From Bacillota bacterium (GTDB lineage: Bacteria; Bacillota; Clostridia; Acetivibrionales; DSM-1351): 64,000 nucleotides of DNA. Below the pieces are notes generated by a model. That model made no database searches, had not been told where the DNA came from, and was given only the letters and a program-made list of their open reading frames with translations. The position numbers and the translations under genes were made by a program. Of this stretch, positions 26,259 through 35,564 are shown in pieces (position 1 is the stretch's first letter; the number at the start of each line of letters is the position of its first letter). The DNA is taken from NCBI GenBank assembly GCA_023400235.1, contig JAEXFI010000019.1, positions 1 through 64,000 of the forward strand. The letters are read 5' to 3'.

Positions 26259-26474
26259 TCAGTGTTCTCTTTTGTAATCCAGCAGCATCTCACGCAGCTT
26301 GGTTGCATGAAATCCTTCATCCTCTGCAAACTCTCTGAAAACCTGCTTTATTTGGTCATCTTCTATTCTTTTTGAGTACATCTCATAATCCCTGACCAAC
26401 TCCATGGAGTTTTCCCAGGCTCTCAGCAGTCTGTCATATGTTGTTATTTTAACTTCATTATCTAGTGTTGACAT
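26259..26474 (-). CDS. small ferritin-like/rubrerythrin-type protein
   Basis: A 71-residue helical protein with FAEDEGFHATKLREML, an E-x-x-E-x-x-H helix of the ferritin-like/rubrerythrin type. It is about half the size of a normal four-helix ferritin domain, so two copies might pair. The ATG at 26474 has ggaggtgg upstream and is preferred over a longer frame. It lies about 170 bases upstream of rlmD on the same strand. Metal binding is possible but not shown. Confidence 0.65.
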   Translation of the reverse strand: MSTLDNEVKITTYDRLLRAWENSMELVRDYEMYSKRIEDDQIKQVFREFAEDEGFHATKLREMLLDYKREH

Positions 26475-26732
26475 TTGGCTCCACCTCCATAAAAATATTA
26501 TTCTCATTTTTAGAAATCTAATTCACTTTCAACCGACAGTTTATAAAGCTAAATCACCCAGCAAAATCCAATCTGTACATAAGATAAAATAATTCCAGCC
26601 AAGATAAACGCAGTCCTGCCTGCTCATGCAAAAATTGAGAACATAAAAGGAGACTCACTGGATAATCTAATATTGAAAACAAGATAAGTTCAAAAATTGC
26701 AAAGTTAATTACAATAAAATGGAGGGCCATTC

Positions 26733-27272
26733 ATGGGCGTAATTTATATATCTTTGATTTTGGCAGCATTGCTTGTCTCATTATTATTTGCAGTTGATGC
26801 AAAAGTGAGACTGGAATTTGATACCGACCGCGACTATCTGGAGCTCTCAGTATACTGGTTGTATCCTTTGTTTAAAGCAACCGGAACCTTGAAAGACGCA
26901 AGACCTGTAATAGATATATATTTTTTCAGGCTCCATTTGCTCAGTAAAATCATCAAACCGCGCAAAAATGGCGGCAAATCAGGAATAAAACTGAGTGACC
27001 TTACAAAAATATTCACCCCCAGGGATTTGAAAATTGAAACCAGGTACGGCTTTTCAAATCCATCAACTACAGGCATCACCTGCGGTGCTTTAAATGCAGC
27101 CTCGCAGTTTATAAATATAGATTTTTTGAATAATTTGCCGGACTTTATGTCTGCCCGGGATTATATCTATTTTGATGCAAAAGCGAGTGTAAATTCAGGT
27201 GCCTCACTTACCAATTTGCTAAAATACTACAAAAACAGGAGGAATTTTCAATGGATCAGAACACAAGCCTGA
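26733..27272 (+). CDS. ytfI: DUF2953 membrane protein (YtfI-like)
   Basis: A 179-residue protein with one N-terminal membrane helix (residues 3-19) and a DUF2953-like body with charged residues and the C-terminal AASQFINIDFLNNLPDF. In Bacillus the equivalent gene ytfI stands directly before ytfJ, and here the same pair overlaps by 22 bases. The partnership suggests a role in spore formation or germination, but the function of the family is not known. A tggaggg site precedes the ATG. Confidence 0.8.
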   Translation: MGVIYISLILAALLVSLLFAVDAKVRLEFDTDRDYLELSVYWLYPLFKATGTLKDARPVIDIYFFRLHLLSKIIKPRKNGGKSGIKLSDLTKIFTPRDLKIETRYGFSNPSTTGITCGALNAASQFINIDFLNNLPDFMSARDYIYFDAKASVNSGASLTNLLKYYKNRRNFQWIRTQA

Positions 27273-27742
27273 CACAGAATGTTGATACACTTTTTTCAAA
27301 CCTGGAAGGGTTTACACAAAATGAAGGACTTATTGGGAAGCCAGTAACACATGGCGATAAGACTTTTTTACCGGTGGTATCCCTGACCTTGGGATATGGA
27401 AGCGGCAACTCGGCCTCCAAAGCTCAGCAGGGTACTTCCACCACCATGTCACCCGGCATGAATTCCATGAGCGGAGCGGGGAATATGGCGGGCGGAGCTC
27501 TGGGCCTGGGAGCCAAGCTCTCTACAGATGCTGTTATAGTTGTGGACAAGGACACCGTATCCCTTTTGCAGCTTAACGGCACTGCCGCCGGTCAGCTCAT
27601 GGACAAAATCCCCCAGATAATATCCGGTATGACCGGCAAGCAAGGCAGCCAGTCTCAGGGGCAAGGACAGCAGAGTCATCAGAGTCAACAGGGCCAAAAT
27701 CAGCAAAGTCAGCCCCAGGCTCAGCAGAGCCAAAGCAAGTGA
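27251..27742 (+). CDS. ytfJ: GerW family sporulation protein (YtfJ)
   Basis: A 163-residue protein of the GerW/YtfJ family, needed in Bacillus for germination of spores with normal nutrients. It shows LIGKPVTHGDKTFLPVVSL near residue 30, a glycine-rich middle and AVIVVDKDTVSLLQL (about 93-107). The C-terminal 35 residues are a low-complexity Q/S/G tail unlike most members. An aggagg site sets the ATG, within the end of the DUF2953 gene, so translation is likely coupled. It supports an endospore-forming host. Confidence 0.9.
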   Translation: MDQNTSLTQNVDTLFSNLEGFTQNEGLIGKPVTHGDKTFLPVVSLTLGYGSGNSASKAQQGTSTTMSPGMNSMSGAGNMAGGALGLGAKLSTDAVIVVDKDTVSLLQLNGTAAGQLMDKIPQIISGMTGKQGSQSQGQGQQSHQSQQGQNQQSQPQAQQSQSK

Positions 27743-27861
27743 TTCTCCACAATTTTACTGAATAGCATGCAGATATTTGTGGAAAATAGAACAGTATAAC
27801 CTTCATGGGCAGTTTATTTGTACCTTGACCGTTTAATATTCTTTATGAAAGGATAATTATT

Positions 27862-28221
27862 ATGGAAAAAGTTGAGAGAAGAGAGAATTCGGGTTTTGGC
27901 TCGTTTTTATTGCGTCTGGTAGTAGGAGCGGTCATATTGGCCATAACAGCCTTTCTGACTCCAGGCTTTGCAATTTCGTCCTGGTTTTCACTGTTGCTGG
28001 CAGCTGTTGCTTTGGCTGTTCTGGACTGGCTGGTTAATAAAATAACAGGAATAAATGCAGCTCCTTTTGGAAGGGGCATCTCAGGTTTCATACTGGCTGC
28101 AGTAATAATATATGCAATAAAGTTCATCGTTCCCGGTTACAACGTAACCCTTTTCGGTGCATTGATTGCCGCAGTCATATACGGTGTGGTTGATGCAATT
28201 ATTCCGGGCCGGGCTATGTAG
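27862..28221 (+). CDS. phage-holin-family IV (YvlD-like) membrane protein
   Basis: A 119-residue protein with four predicted membrane helices, beginning at about residues 12-30, 40-58, 70-88 and 95-113, and short loops. It resembles the 4TMS family called phage holin family IV, which in chromosomes is not linked to lysis. The sequence has conserved glycines and prolines (LTPGF, IVPGY). A gaaagga site precedes the ATG at 27862. Two strong hairpins follow the gene. Confidence 0.7.
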   Translation: MEKVERRENSGFGSFLLRLVVGAVILAITAFLTPGFAISSWFSLLLAAVALAVLDWLVNKITGINAAPFGRGISGFILAAVIIYAIKFIVPGYNVTLFGALIAAVIYGVVDAIIPGRAM

Positions 28222-28247
28222 ACTTCTGCGGCAGCGCTTGTAAAAGC

Positions 28248-28309
28248 TTTCGGGAGGAAGCCCCCCTGGGGGGCATCTTCCCGAAAAAAAATGTCCCTTT
28301 TAAAGGGAC
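28248..28309. terminator. two consecutive hairpins between convergent genes
   Basis: Arms 28248-28266 and 28268-28286 pair over 19 bases with two mismatches (cccccc against gggggg at the tip). A second hairpin tgtccc...gggaca lies at 28290-28309. The stretch stands between the holin-like gene and the oppositely oriented chemoreceptor and probably ends both transcripts. Confidence 0.6.
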
Positions 28310-28409
28310 AAGCAAGTTATTATTTGAATCAGTATGCCGTTATTTTTATTATTCCACATAACACAGGGTTTATACCTTTAATTTCCAAATATTTTCCCCG
28401 GCAGTATTT

Positions 28410-30722
28410 TTATATTTTAACCCTGTCCCAAATATTCTTTAAGTCGTCGGAGGTCTCATGCAGCAGCATTGATATCTGATCCAGGTCCTTAAGCGTGTTG
28501 TTCTGAACATCTATGATATTATTGATGCTGTCCCCGTCGGAGGATGTCTCTGCAGCAGCTCTGGACATGCTGTCCACTGCCTCAATGAATTGCACCGTTG
28601 ATTCATAATGCTCATAGGCCTTGTCTGCAGATTCTTTTATGGCCTGAGTCACCAGATTTACCGATTGAATTATTTCCGAAATTCCCGCTTTAACCTCATA
28701 GATTCTGGAGGCACCATCTTCAACCCCCACAACCCCTGCATTCATCTTTTCAACTGCAGTGCCTATACAGGCTTGTATCTCCTTTATCTGGTTCTTTATT
28801 TCAACAGCTGATTGATTGCTTGCATTTGAGAGCTTTCTTATCTCATCTGCTACTATTGCAAAGCCCTTGCCCTGCTGTCCGGCCCTGTTGGCTTCAATGG
28901 CGGCATTCAAAGCCAGAAGGTTTGTTTGTGAGGCTATCTGCGTAATAGTATTTGTTATCTCGCCTATTTTGCCCGAGGAAGACTCCAGCTTTGATATGGA
29001 CTTAGCAATAGATTTTACGGTTTCATTGACAGTATTTATAACCACTTCAGCTTCTTCCACAGTTTTTTCTCTGGATCTGGCAAGCTCCGCCACCTTTTTG
29101 CTGTCGTCCACAGCCTTCTGTGTCTGCTGTGAAACAGCTCTTACATCCGTCATGATACTCTCGGTATCAAAGGCTGCCGTCCCTTTCTGAGGAGCTTTTC
29201 TGCCTGTATTCATCCTGTTTACGGTCTCACGGTTTTGGTCAACCAGAGAGGTCAGGCGCTGTTTGAGATTGCCTATCTCAGATGTGGTATTTTTGAACTG
29301 CTCCACCATCCTTTGCTGACCGTCAAGTACACTGTTGACCTTTCTGCTTAAGCCGCCTATTTCGCCGTCAGACTCAATACTTGCCCTAACGGTCAGATCT
29401 CCCTTTTCCACTCTGGATAGAATTGCCGCAAGTGAATTAATAGGATTGGCAATTTTCCTGGAGAGTACAAACGCAATAAGCATGCCCATGAATACGGACA
29501 AAATGCTTATGCCTATAAAAATCCATATTATAACACTCTTGATATGCTCAGAGGTTTTGATGTCCTCCGCAAGATAGCTGTTAAATGAAGTTCTTAGTTT
29601 ATTGATATTGTCGGTAAATTCCTTGTTCATATCCGTCAGGCCTTTATAGCCCTTTGCTATGGCCGCCTCGCGCATTATGGCACTTCTTTTGGTTATTTCC
29701 GCTGCGGCTGCATTATATTCGGAATGCCTGGTTTTAAGCGATGCCAGTACTTCCTTGTCCAAACCCGTACCTGCCAGTTCAGCCAGCAGTCTCTCCATCT
29801 CTCCCCTGTTTTTTTCCATAGCTGCGGACACGTCTGTGAAGGCTGCTGCAGAATACATCAACTGGGAGTTATTCTGGGCAGTAAGATTAATGATTTCTGC
29901 AAGCTTCTGATACTGTTCAAGCTGTGTATTCAGCTGCTTCATATTCAAAACCCTGTCAAAGTCGAATACTTCCGAGTTGTCAAGCACCAGCCGGCTGTCG
30001 GCAGCTGCATTTGTTATTCCCTGCTTGAGTGCTTCAATCTTTCCGTTCATTTCTTCCGCAGTAGCTTCCCCATCAGTTCCCTCTGGTCTCATAAGGCCAA
30101 GTACATCCGCCAGAAGATTTTTTATTTCCACAAAACTGCTGTCTATATCCTTTGAATCTGAGTTTATAAGCTTGAGCTTTCTATTAATCTCGGTAGTATC
30201 GTACAGAGCGTTTGCCAGGCTTTTCTCAAGAGCTTCCGCGGCTATGTCCTTTTGCTCCGACTGGTCCTTCTGAATGCTGTCATAGCTTTTTTGAACACCT
30301 TTTGAAAGCTCAGCAATACTTTTATTATCAAAGGCCCTTAGGTCCTCAGACATTGTATTGAGATACATATCCGAATACTTTTTATTAATGGAAACAAGCT
30401 GCTGCGCTGCTTCCTTATCCTTCAGGCCTATACCGGAATTTATCAGCTTGTTTGCAATATCCTCAATATTCTTCCCATATGCCTCAAATTCCTTTTTATC
30501 CAGAGCCTGAACCGAAGCCACACTGTCGGAGGCAAGCTGCTGGCGTTTTGCGGAAAGCTCCAGCAACTCCTGAAGCATATCCTGTTTGGTTTTGTTCACC
30601 TGTATGTCATTAACTGAATCTATCACTTTATTATATCCAAAGAAAGAAATAGCTGTTGACAGCAAAGATACTAGAATTACTATGCTAAAAGCTCCTATCA
30701 CAGTGCTCTTGACGTTTTTCAT
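28410..30722 (-). CDS. methyl-accepting chemotaxis protein
   Basis: A 770-residue chemoreceptor that senses a signal outside the cell and controls the CheA kinase. It has a first membrane helix at about residues 8-30, a large helical ligand-binding region to about 395, a second helix (IIWIFIGISILSVFMGMLI), a HAMP domain and the signalling hairpin with NLLALNAAIEANRAGQQGKG and VADEIRKLS. No CheR-binding tail is seen. The ATG at 30722 has ggaggt five bases upstream. The ligand is unknown. No che genes lie in the window, so it is a stand-alone receptor. Confidence 0.92.
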   Translation of the reverse strand: MKNVKSTVIGAFSIVILVSLLSTAISFFGYNKVIDSVNDIQVNKTKQDMLQELLELSAKRQQLASDSVASVQALDKKEFEAYGKNIEDIANKLINSGIGLKDKEAAQQLVSINKKYSDMYLNTMSEDLRAFDNKSIAELSKGVQKSYDSIQKDQSEQKDIAAEALEKSLANALYDTTEINRKLKLINSDSKDIDSSFVEIKNLLADVLGLMRPEGTDGEATAEEMNGKIEALKQGITNAAADSRLVLDNSEVFDFDRVLNMKQLNTQLEQYQKLAEIINLTAQNNSQLMYSAAAFTDVSAAMEKNRGEMERLLAELAGTGLDKEVLASLKTRHSEYNAAAAEITKRSAIMREAAIAKGYKGLTDMNKEFTDNINKLRTSFNSYLAEDIKTSEHIKSVIIWIFIGISILSVFMGMLIAFVLSRKIANPINSLAAILSRVEKGDLTVRASIESDGEIGGLSRKVNSVLDGQQRMVEQFKNTTSEIGNLKQRLTSLVDQNRETVNRMNTGRKAPQKGTAAFDTESIMTDVRAVSQQTQKAVDDSKKVAELARSREKTVEEAEVVINTVNETVKSIAKSISKLESSSGKIGEITNTITQIASQTNLLALNAAIEANRAGQQGKGFAIVADEIRKLSNASNQSAVEIKNQIKEIQACIGTAVEKMNAGVVGVEDGASRIYEVKAGISEIIQSVNLVTQAIKESADKAYEHYESTVQFIEAVDSMSRAAAETSSDGDSINNIIDVQNNTLKDLDQISMLLHETSDDLKNIWDRVKI

Positions 30723-30890
30723 GGTAACCTCCAAATTAAATATCAGTCATATAGACACAGATAAGTAATAGATTCGATAAAACTTTCAAAAATCCTTTGC
30801 TGATCAGATTATAATTCGTCAAAATATTTGATATTTTTTTAGGAATTTTTGAATGTATTGATTTGAGGCTCACACAGTGAGGCTCATCCC

Positions 30891-30923
30891 AAGAAACTGC
30901 TGCTCCAAAATCAGCAGTTTCTT
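30891..30923. other. perfect 12-bp hairpin in the gap before the peptidase gene
   Basis: Arms aagaaactgctg and cagcagtttctt pair perfectly around a 9-base loop but lack a T-tract on either side. They lie in the 400-base gap between the divergent chemoreceptor and peptidase genes. Apart from this and a possible tiny ORF at 31131, the gap 30723-31130 shows nothing I can support. Confidence 0.4.
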
Positions 30924-31130
30924 ACTGTTACCACACTAAAAATTAGTACTCCTGGCTTATTTTAAAAAAATTTTCCTCAAAAAAAAGGATATTGAGATTA
31001 ATTGTAGAATATAGTAATTTGCAAATTCGCTTCCATAGGTATTTCTCACATCACTCCTACAAAAGATAAATACGATTTTTTCGTAAATCAATCACATTAA
31101 CCGGGACAATTGTTATTAGCGGCGAAAAAT

Positions 31131-31211
31131 ATGGAAATAATTAATATAGGTCTCACAGGGATAGTCTTTGCCGTTCCTGCCGCAATCCTTTTTTACAAGC
31201 TGCCCGAATAA
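31131..31211 (+). CDS. possible 26-residue membrane peptide
   Basis: A short frame from ATG at 31131 to TAA at 31211 codes for a peptide with one hydrophobic stretch of about 18 residues between a short polar start and a charged KLPE end, the layout of single-span small membrane proteins such as KdpF-like peptides. The ribosome-binding site is weak (gcggcgaa). It stands 27 bases before the M23 peptidase gene. It could be real or chance. Confidence 0.35.
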   Translation: MEIINIGLTGIVFAVPAAILFYKLPE

Positions 31212-31238
31212 GAAAAAAATAATGGTGGTAATTAGTAA

Positions 31239-32189
31239 ATGAATGTTTTAAGTAGTCTTAAGAAATTGAATAAAAGCTATTCTGTCGTAATCGTTCCTCA
31301 CACCAACGACAGTGTGAAAAGATTGGCCGTAAAGGCACCCTTTGTCAAATTGCTAATAATAGTTTTGATATTTTCCGGGATTTTTACCCTCCTCTTTGTA
31401 CACGAGTACAGGGGAAGCTCTCAAAAGCTCCAGGCTCAGCAGAATAGCAGCGAACTGGAGAAGCAAATCAGGTCGTTAAATGAAATAATAAATGCCCAGA
31501 ATGAATCTCTCTCCCTGAGCAAAAATCAGCTTGAACAGACCAAAAATGAGAATGCCAAAGTCAAGGAAAAGGTGGAAGAGTTTACAAGACTGTACAACGA
31601 TATCACAGACGATTATATCAGCAAAACCAGCAGGGGTTCTTCTGCAGCCAGGAGCAGCACCAGTGCCCTTCTGGACCTTTCAAAGCTGAGCACTCTGGTA
31701 AAGGAACTCAACAAAGGCTTTTCCGAGGATGCAGGGCTGGCTGCGCAACTTCAGAAAACCGACAGTAAGCTGGAAAAGTACATCGAGGCAATACCAACCT
31801 TTCTGCCTGCCACCGGAAGCATTTCTTCACCTTTCGGCATGCGGACCCACCCAATCCAAAAGATATATAAGATCCATGAGGGTGTGGACATTACCTCCTC
31901 TAAAGGTGATCCCATTTTTGCAGCGGCCACCGGAATTGTAGAGTTTGCAGGCTACTCTACAGGCTATGGCTATAATGTAAAGATCGACCATCAGAATGGC
32001 ATAAGAACAATATATGCTCATTCGTCCAGGCTCTTGGTCAAAAAGGGGGAAAAAGTGGATAAGGGCCAGAAAATTGCGCTGGTTGGCAGCACGGGAAATA
32101 GTACCGGGCCCCATCTGCATTTTGAAATCAGAATAGGAAATACTCCCGTTAACCCCACAGGGTATGTGGACTTAAATTCGGTCAAATAG
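31239..32189 (+). CDS. membrane-anchored M23 peptidase
   Basis: A 316-residue peptidoglycan hydrolase-type protein of the LytM/M23 family. It has a short cytoplasmic start, a membrane helix at about 33-53, a coiled coil at 60-130 and a C-terminal zinc peptidase domain with HEGVD (H213, D217) and HLHFE (H292, H294), so the zinc ligands are complete. It would cut cross-bridges outside the membrane. A bactofilin gene follows by about 95 bases; M23 peptidases paired with bactofilins control cell shape in several bacteria. The start has a ggtggt site. Confidence 0.92.
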   Translation: MNVLSSLKKLNKSYSVVIVPHTNDSVKRLAVKAPFVKLLIIVLIFSGIFTLLFVHEYRGSSQKLQAQQNSSELEKQIRSLNEIINAQNESLSLSKNQLEQTKNENAKVKEKVEEFTRLYNDITDDYISKTSRGSSAARSSTSALLDLSKLSTLVKELNKGFSEDAGLAAQLQKTDSKLEKYIEAIPTFLPATGSISSPFGMRTHPIQKIYKIHEGVDITSSKGDPIFAAATGIVEFAGYSTGYGYNVKIDHQNGIRTIYAHSSRLLVKKGEKVDKGQKIALVGSTGNSTGPHLHFEIRIGNTPVNPTGYVDLNSVK

Positions 32190-32286
32190 CTCATAAGACA
32201 AAAGCGCATCAATAAAAGCAATATATCCTTTAAATAAGAAGAAATAAGAATTATACCAAGCATAGTTTAAGAAGGGGGAAATAAAA

Positions 32287-32712
32287 TTGTTTAATAAGCA
32301 GACAGATTTTACAAAAGCTACCTTTGATACACTGGTAGGAAGCAATACAGAGCTTAAGGGTGATGTAACCTCTAAAGGCATTGTCAGAGTGGACGGTAAG
32401 GTTACTGGAAATGTTTCGGTACAGGGAGACCTTTTCATTGGAGAGGCCTCTGTAATAAAGGGGGACATCAGTGCGGCAACCATACATATTGCAGGAAATA
32501 CCGAAGGAAATATATACTGTTCAGGACTGCTTAAACTGCTAGCAACTGCAAGGGTTATCGGTGACATTCAGGTCAAATCCTTCGTATGTGAGGAGGGCAG
32601 CCTGTTTGACGGAAACTGCAAAATGCTCGAAGCTTCAGCAGCCAAGCAAATCCTGCTAGGCAAGAAGAAAGACTTCAAAAAGAGCCCTGCGGTTGGCGAA
32701 GAAGAAGCCTGA
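32287..32712 (+). CDS. bactofilin (polymer-forming cytoskeletal protein)
   Basis: A 141-residue protein with the bactofilin beta-helix: repeated short strands with glycines and valines (GDVTSKGIVRVDGKVTGNV, GDLFIGEASVIKGDI, GNTEGNIYCSGLL) between residues 20 and 115, with a basic tail. Bactofilins form filaments without nucleotide and recruit wall enzymes, here probably the M23 peptidase encoded just upstream. The start is a TTG at 32287 after aaggggg; no better ATG exists. A terminator follows. Confidence 0.92.
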   Translation: MFNKQTDFTKATFDTLVGSNTELKGDVTSKGIVRVDGKVTGNVSVQGDLFIGEASVIKGDISAATIHIAGNTEGNIYCSGLLKLLATARVIGDIQVKSFVCEEGSLFDGNCKMLEASAAKQILLGKKKDFKKSPAVGEEEA

Positions 32713-32763
32713 CCGGCAATACCAAGGCCGTCGGTCAATAAGCAGAACACAACTTTATACTGT

Positions 32764-32792
32764 CCGGTCCTTTAACTTGGACCGGCTTTTTT
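32764..32792 (+). terminator. terminator after the bactofilin gene
   Basis: Arms ccggtcc (32764-32770) and ggaccgg (32779-32785) with an 8-base loop, followed by ctttttta. It ends the peptidase-bactofilin transcript. Confidence 0.85.
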
Positions 32793-32877
32793 ATGTTTAC
32801 GTGCCGGCAGCTATTGCTTAAAAAATCAATATACATTTTTTAAGAAAAACTTAAGAAAACCGCTGCAAGGCAATTTG

Positions 32878-32906
32878 TTGCGGCTCATTGCGGGCTGTGG
32901 TATAAT
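32878..32906 (+). promoter_or_regulatory. promoter of the penicillin-binding protein gene
   Basis: A -35 ttgcgg (32878-32883), exactly 17 bases, then a perfect -10 tataat (32901-32906), 41 bases before the start codon of the class A PBP. Confidence 0.65.
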
Positions 32907-32947
32907 ATTGTGAATAAAATGTATTTTAGACAAGTCAAGGAGGATTT

Positions 32948-35458
32948 ATGAAACCTAGTAAAAAAGCTGCAAAAGGGAATGAAGAGCAGCCGAAGAAAAA
33001 GAAAAAGAAATTCTCTTCACCATATGCCCAGTTTACCTTTGCAGTTATAAAGACAGTATTGGTTATCCTCATATCCTTAGGTTGCGTTTTTGCCGGAATT
33101 CTGGGAGGCGCGGTTTTCGGATATGTTAAGAATGCTCCGCCCATTACGCCTGATCAATTGGATATAACGAAGCTTACCTCTTTCATATATGACAAGGATG
33201 AAAATGAAATTGCTCAGATTAAGGGCAGTGAAAACAGAGTACTGGTTGAACACACAGAAATACCCGATAATATGCGAAATGCCTTCATTGCAATTGAAGA
33301 TTCCCGCTTCAGAACTCATAACGGAATGGATATCAAGCGTTTTATCGGTGCTGCCGTAGAGTATATCATTACTTTTGGCAATGCCTCCTACGGTGGAAGT
33401 ACCATTACTCAGCAGTTGGTAAAGAATATCACAGGCAATGAAGAATCCACCATAAAGAGAAAAGTTCAGGAAGCCTGGCAGGCAATGGCCCTGGAAAAGG
33501 TATTATCGAAGGATCAGATCCTGGACAACTATATGAACCGCATAACAACAGGCTCCGGTGTATATGGTGTTCAGGCGGCTGCAAAAAAGTTTTTCAACAA
33601 GGACGTTAAGGATTTGTCTCTGGCAGAGTGCGCCTGTATTGCCGGAGTAACCAAATCTCCCGGCTTATATGACCCTACTCTTGGTGAAAAGAACCTGGAA
33701 AGAAACAAGGTCCGCCAGGAAACCATATTAAGTGAAATGCTCAGACAGAAATATATCTCCCAGAATGAGTATGATGAAGCTGTAGCCGAACAGCTGAAAT
33801 TCTATGAGCCTGTAGATGAAGAAACAAAAGTAACCAAGAATGTACAAAGCTATTTTGTGGACTATGTTCTGATCCAGGTAAAAAAAGACCTGATGAAAAA
33901 ATATAATCTTTCAAGCGATGCTGCAAGTATTAAGATTTACAACAGCGGCTTGAAAATATATACCACTCAGGATTCAAATATTCAGAAGATTATGACCGAG
34001 GAGTTTACAAACATCAAGAACTTCCCTGTAAACGAGAAAATAAGTAACCCTCAAGTGCAGGCCCAGGGTGCCATGCTTGTGCTAGACCCCTCCAACGGCC
34101 AAATCAGGGGTATGTATGGACAGTATGGAAACAAGGAAGTGAGCCTTGCCCTTAACAGGGCCACCGATATGGCGCGTCAGCCGGGCTCCAGCTTCAAGCC
34201 TATTGCAGTCTACGCTCCCGCCCTGGATATGGGACTTATAACTCCGGGAACTGTGGTGGATGACGTACCTGTATATATGGACAATTCAAAGCCTACCACC
34301 CCCTATCCCACAAATGCCGAGTCCGGAACCTATCAGGGGCTTATAACCATAAGGAAGGCTATAACCAAGTCTCAGAATGTAGTAGCTGCCCAGGTTTTCA
34401 GAGACTACTTAAAGCCTGAAAATTCCATAAAGTATCTTAAGAAGGTTAATATAGACAGGCCTAAAGAAGGTTATATCTCTATGGCTCTTGGAGGACTTAA
34501 TGACGGTGTAAATCCTCTGATCATGGCTGCCTCCTATGTGCCCTTTGTCAATCAAGGCATGTATATTGAGCCCATAGCCTACACAAAGGTAACTGATGAC
34601 AAGGGAAATGTCCTCCTTGACCGGAAGCAGGACCAGAAAAGCAATGTTGCCTATAAGGAGACCACTGCCTTTTTAATGACAAGCATGCTGAGGGATGTTG
34701 TTACCAACGGTACCGCATCGGGTTATGGAACGGTTAAGAACAAATCCGGAAAGGTGATTCCTACTGCAGGTAAAACCGGTACCACCGAGGACTACAAGGA
34801 CAAGTGGTTCGTGGGCTTCTCACCCTACTACGTGGGAGCCACCTGGTATGGGTACAATACACCAAAATCCCTGAAGCGTGCAGAATATAATCAGGCACTT
34901 ATGCTATGGAACAAAGTAATGAACCGGATTCACACTAATCTTGAGGTCAAGCAATTCAACCCTGCTCCGGAAGGAATAGTATCCAAAGCCATTTGCATAG
35001 ATTCCGGAAAGCTGCCGGGCCTCTATTGCTCCGGTGACCCCCGGGGAAGTAGAATAAAAACCGAATATTTTGCCAAGGGCACCGAACCCACAGACACCTG
35101 TGACGTTCATATTTTAGCCAAGGTGGATACCTCCAGCAAGGATCTTTACGGAAGGCCTTTATTGGCAGGACCCTACTGTCCTCCAAACCTTGTTGCAGAG
35201 AAAGTATTTATACGAAGGCCTGTTCCATACCTGCCAAAGGATCCAAGCAACAAGTCTCTGGCGACCCAGATACTGGATTGGAAGTATGAGGTTCCGCAGG
35301 GAGAGTATTGTACTATTCACAATGCATCAACCTGGCAGCCCTCCACACCTTCCAATACAAACACCAAGCCTTCGGGCTCCACAGGCTCTCAAGACACGCT
35401 GCCGCCTGAGCAGCTGCCCGAGAATCAGCCCGATGGGGAAATGGATGTAATACCCTGA
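32948..35458 (+). CDS. class A penicillin-binding protein (PBP1A-like)
   Basis: An 836-residue two-function enzyme that polymerises and cross-links peptidoglycan. A very basic cytoplasmic start is followed by a membrane anchor at about 30-58. The GT51 glycosyltransferase has EDSRFRTHNG (catalytic E117) and GGSTITQQLVKN. The transpeptidase has SSFK (S414, K417), SQN and KTGTT (K609). The C-terminal 80 residues are rich in P, S and T, an extracellular tail. A bidirectional terminator follows. Length and motif order are normal. Confidence 0.95.
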   Translation: MKPSKKAAKGNEEQPKKKKKKFSSPYAQFTFAVIKTVLVILISLGCVFAGILGGAVFGYVKNAPPITPDQLDITKLTSFIYDKDENEIAQIKGSENRVLVEHTEIPDNMRNAFIAIEDSRFRTHNGMDIKRFIGAAVEYIITFGNASYGGSTITQQLVKNITGNEESTIKRKVQEAWQAMALEKVLSKDQILDNYMNRITTGSGVYGVQAAAKKFFNKDVKDLSLAECACIAGVTKSPGLYDPTLGEKNLERNKVRQETILSEMLRQKYISQNEYDEAVAEQLKFYEPVDEETKVTKNVQSYFVDYVLIQVKKDLMKKYNLSSDAASIKIYNSGLKIYTTQDSNIQKIMTEEFTNIKNFPVNEKISNPQVQAQGAMLVLDPSNGQIRGMYGQYGNKEVSLALNRATDMARQPGSSFKPIAVYAPALDMGLITPGTVVDDVPVYMDNSKPTTPYPTNAESGTYQGLITIRKAITKSQNVVAAQVFRDYLKPENSIKYLKKVNIDRPKEGYISMALGGLNDGVNPLIMAASYVPFVNQGMYIEPIAYTKVTDDKGNVLLDRKQDQKSNVAYKETTAFLMTSMLRDVVTNGTASGYGTVKNKSGKVIPTAGKTGTTEDYKDKWFVGFSPYYVGATWYGYNTPKSLKRAEYNQALMLWNKVMNRIHTNLEVKQFNPAPEGIVSKAICIDSGKLPGLYCSGDPRGSRIKTEYFAKGTEPTDTCDVHILAKVDTSSKDLYGRPLLAGPYCPPNLVAEKVFIRRPVPYLPKDPSNKSLATQILDWKYEVPQGEYCTIHNASTWQPSTPSNTNTKPSGSTGSQDTLPPEQLPENQPDGEMDVIP

Positions 35459-35520
35459 TCAGATGTGCAGCAATAAAACATTAAAACGATTAACTTTAAG
35501 GACTATGACTATACGGACAA

Positions 35521-35552
35521 AAAAAGTAAGGCGCTTATACGCCTTACTTTTT
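35521..35552. terminator. bidirectional terminator
   Basis: Arms aaaaagtaaggcg and cgccttacttttt pair perfectly over 13 bases around a 6-base loop. It serves the convergent PBP gene and proB. Confidence 0.9.
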
Positions 35553-35564
35553 TTATAAAATCAA

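Noticed and set aside
30891..30923. Hairpin before the M23 peptidase gene as a riboswitch
   Set aside because: Only a single perfect stem is visible, without the conserved core of any riboswitch I know and without a T-tract.
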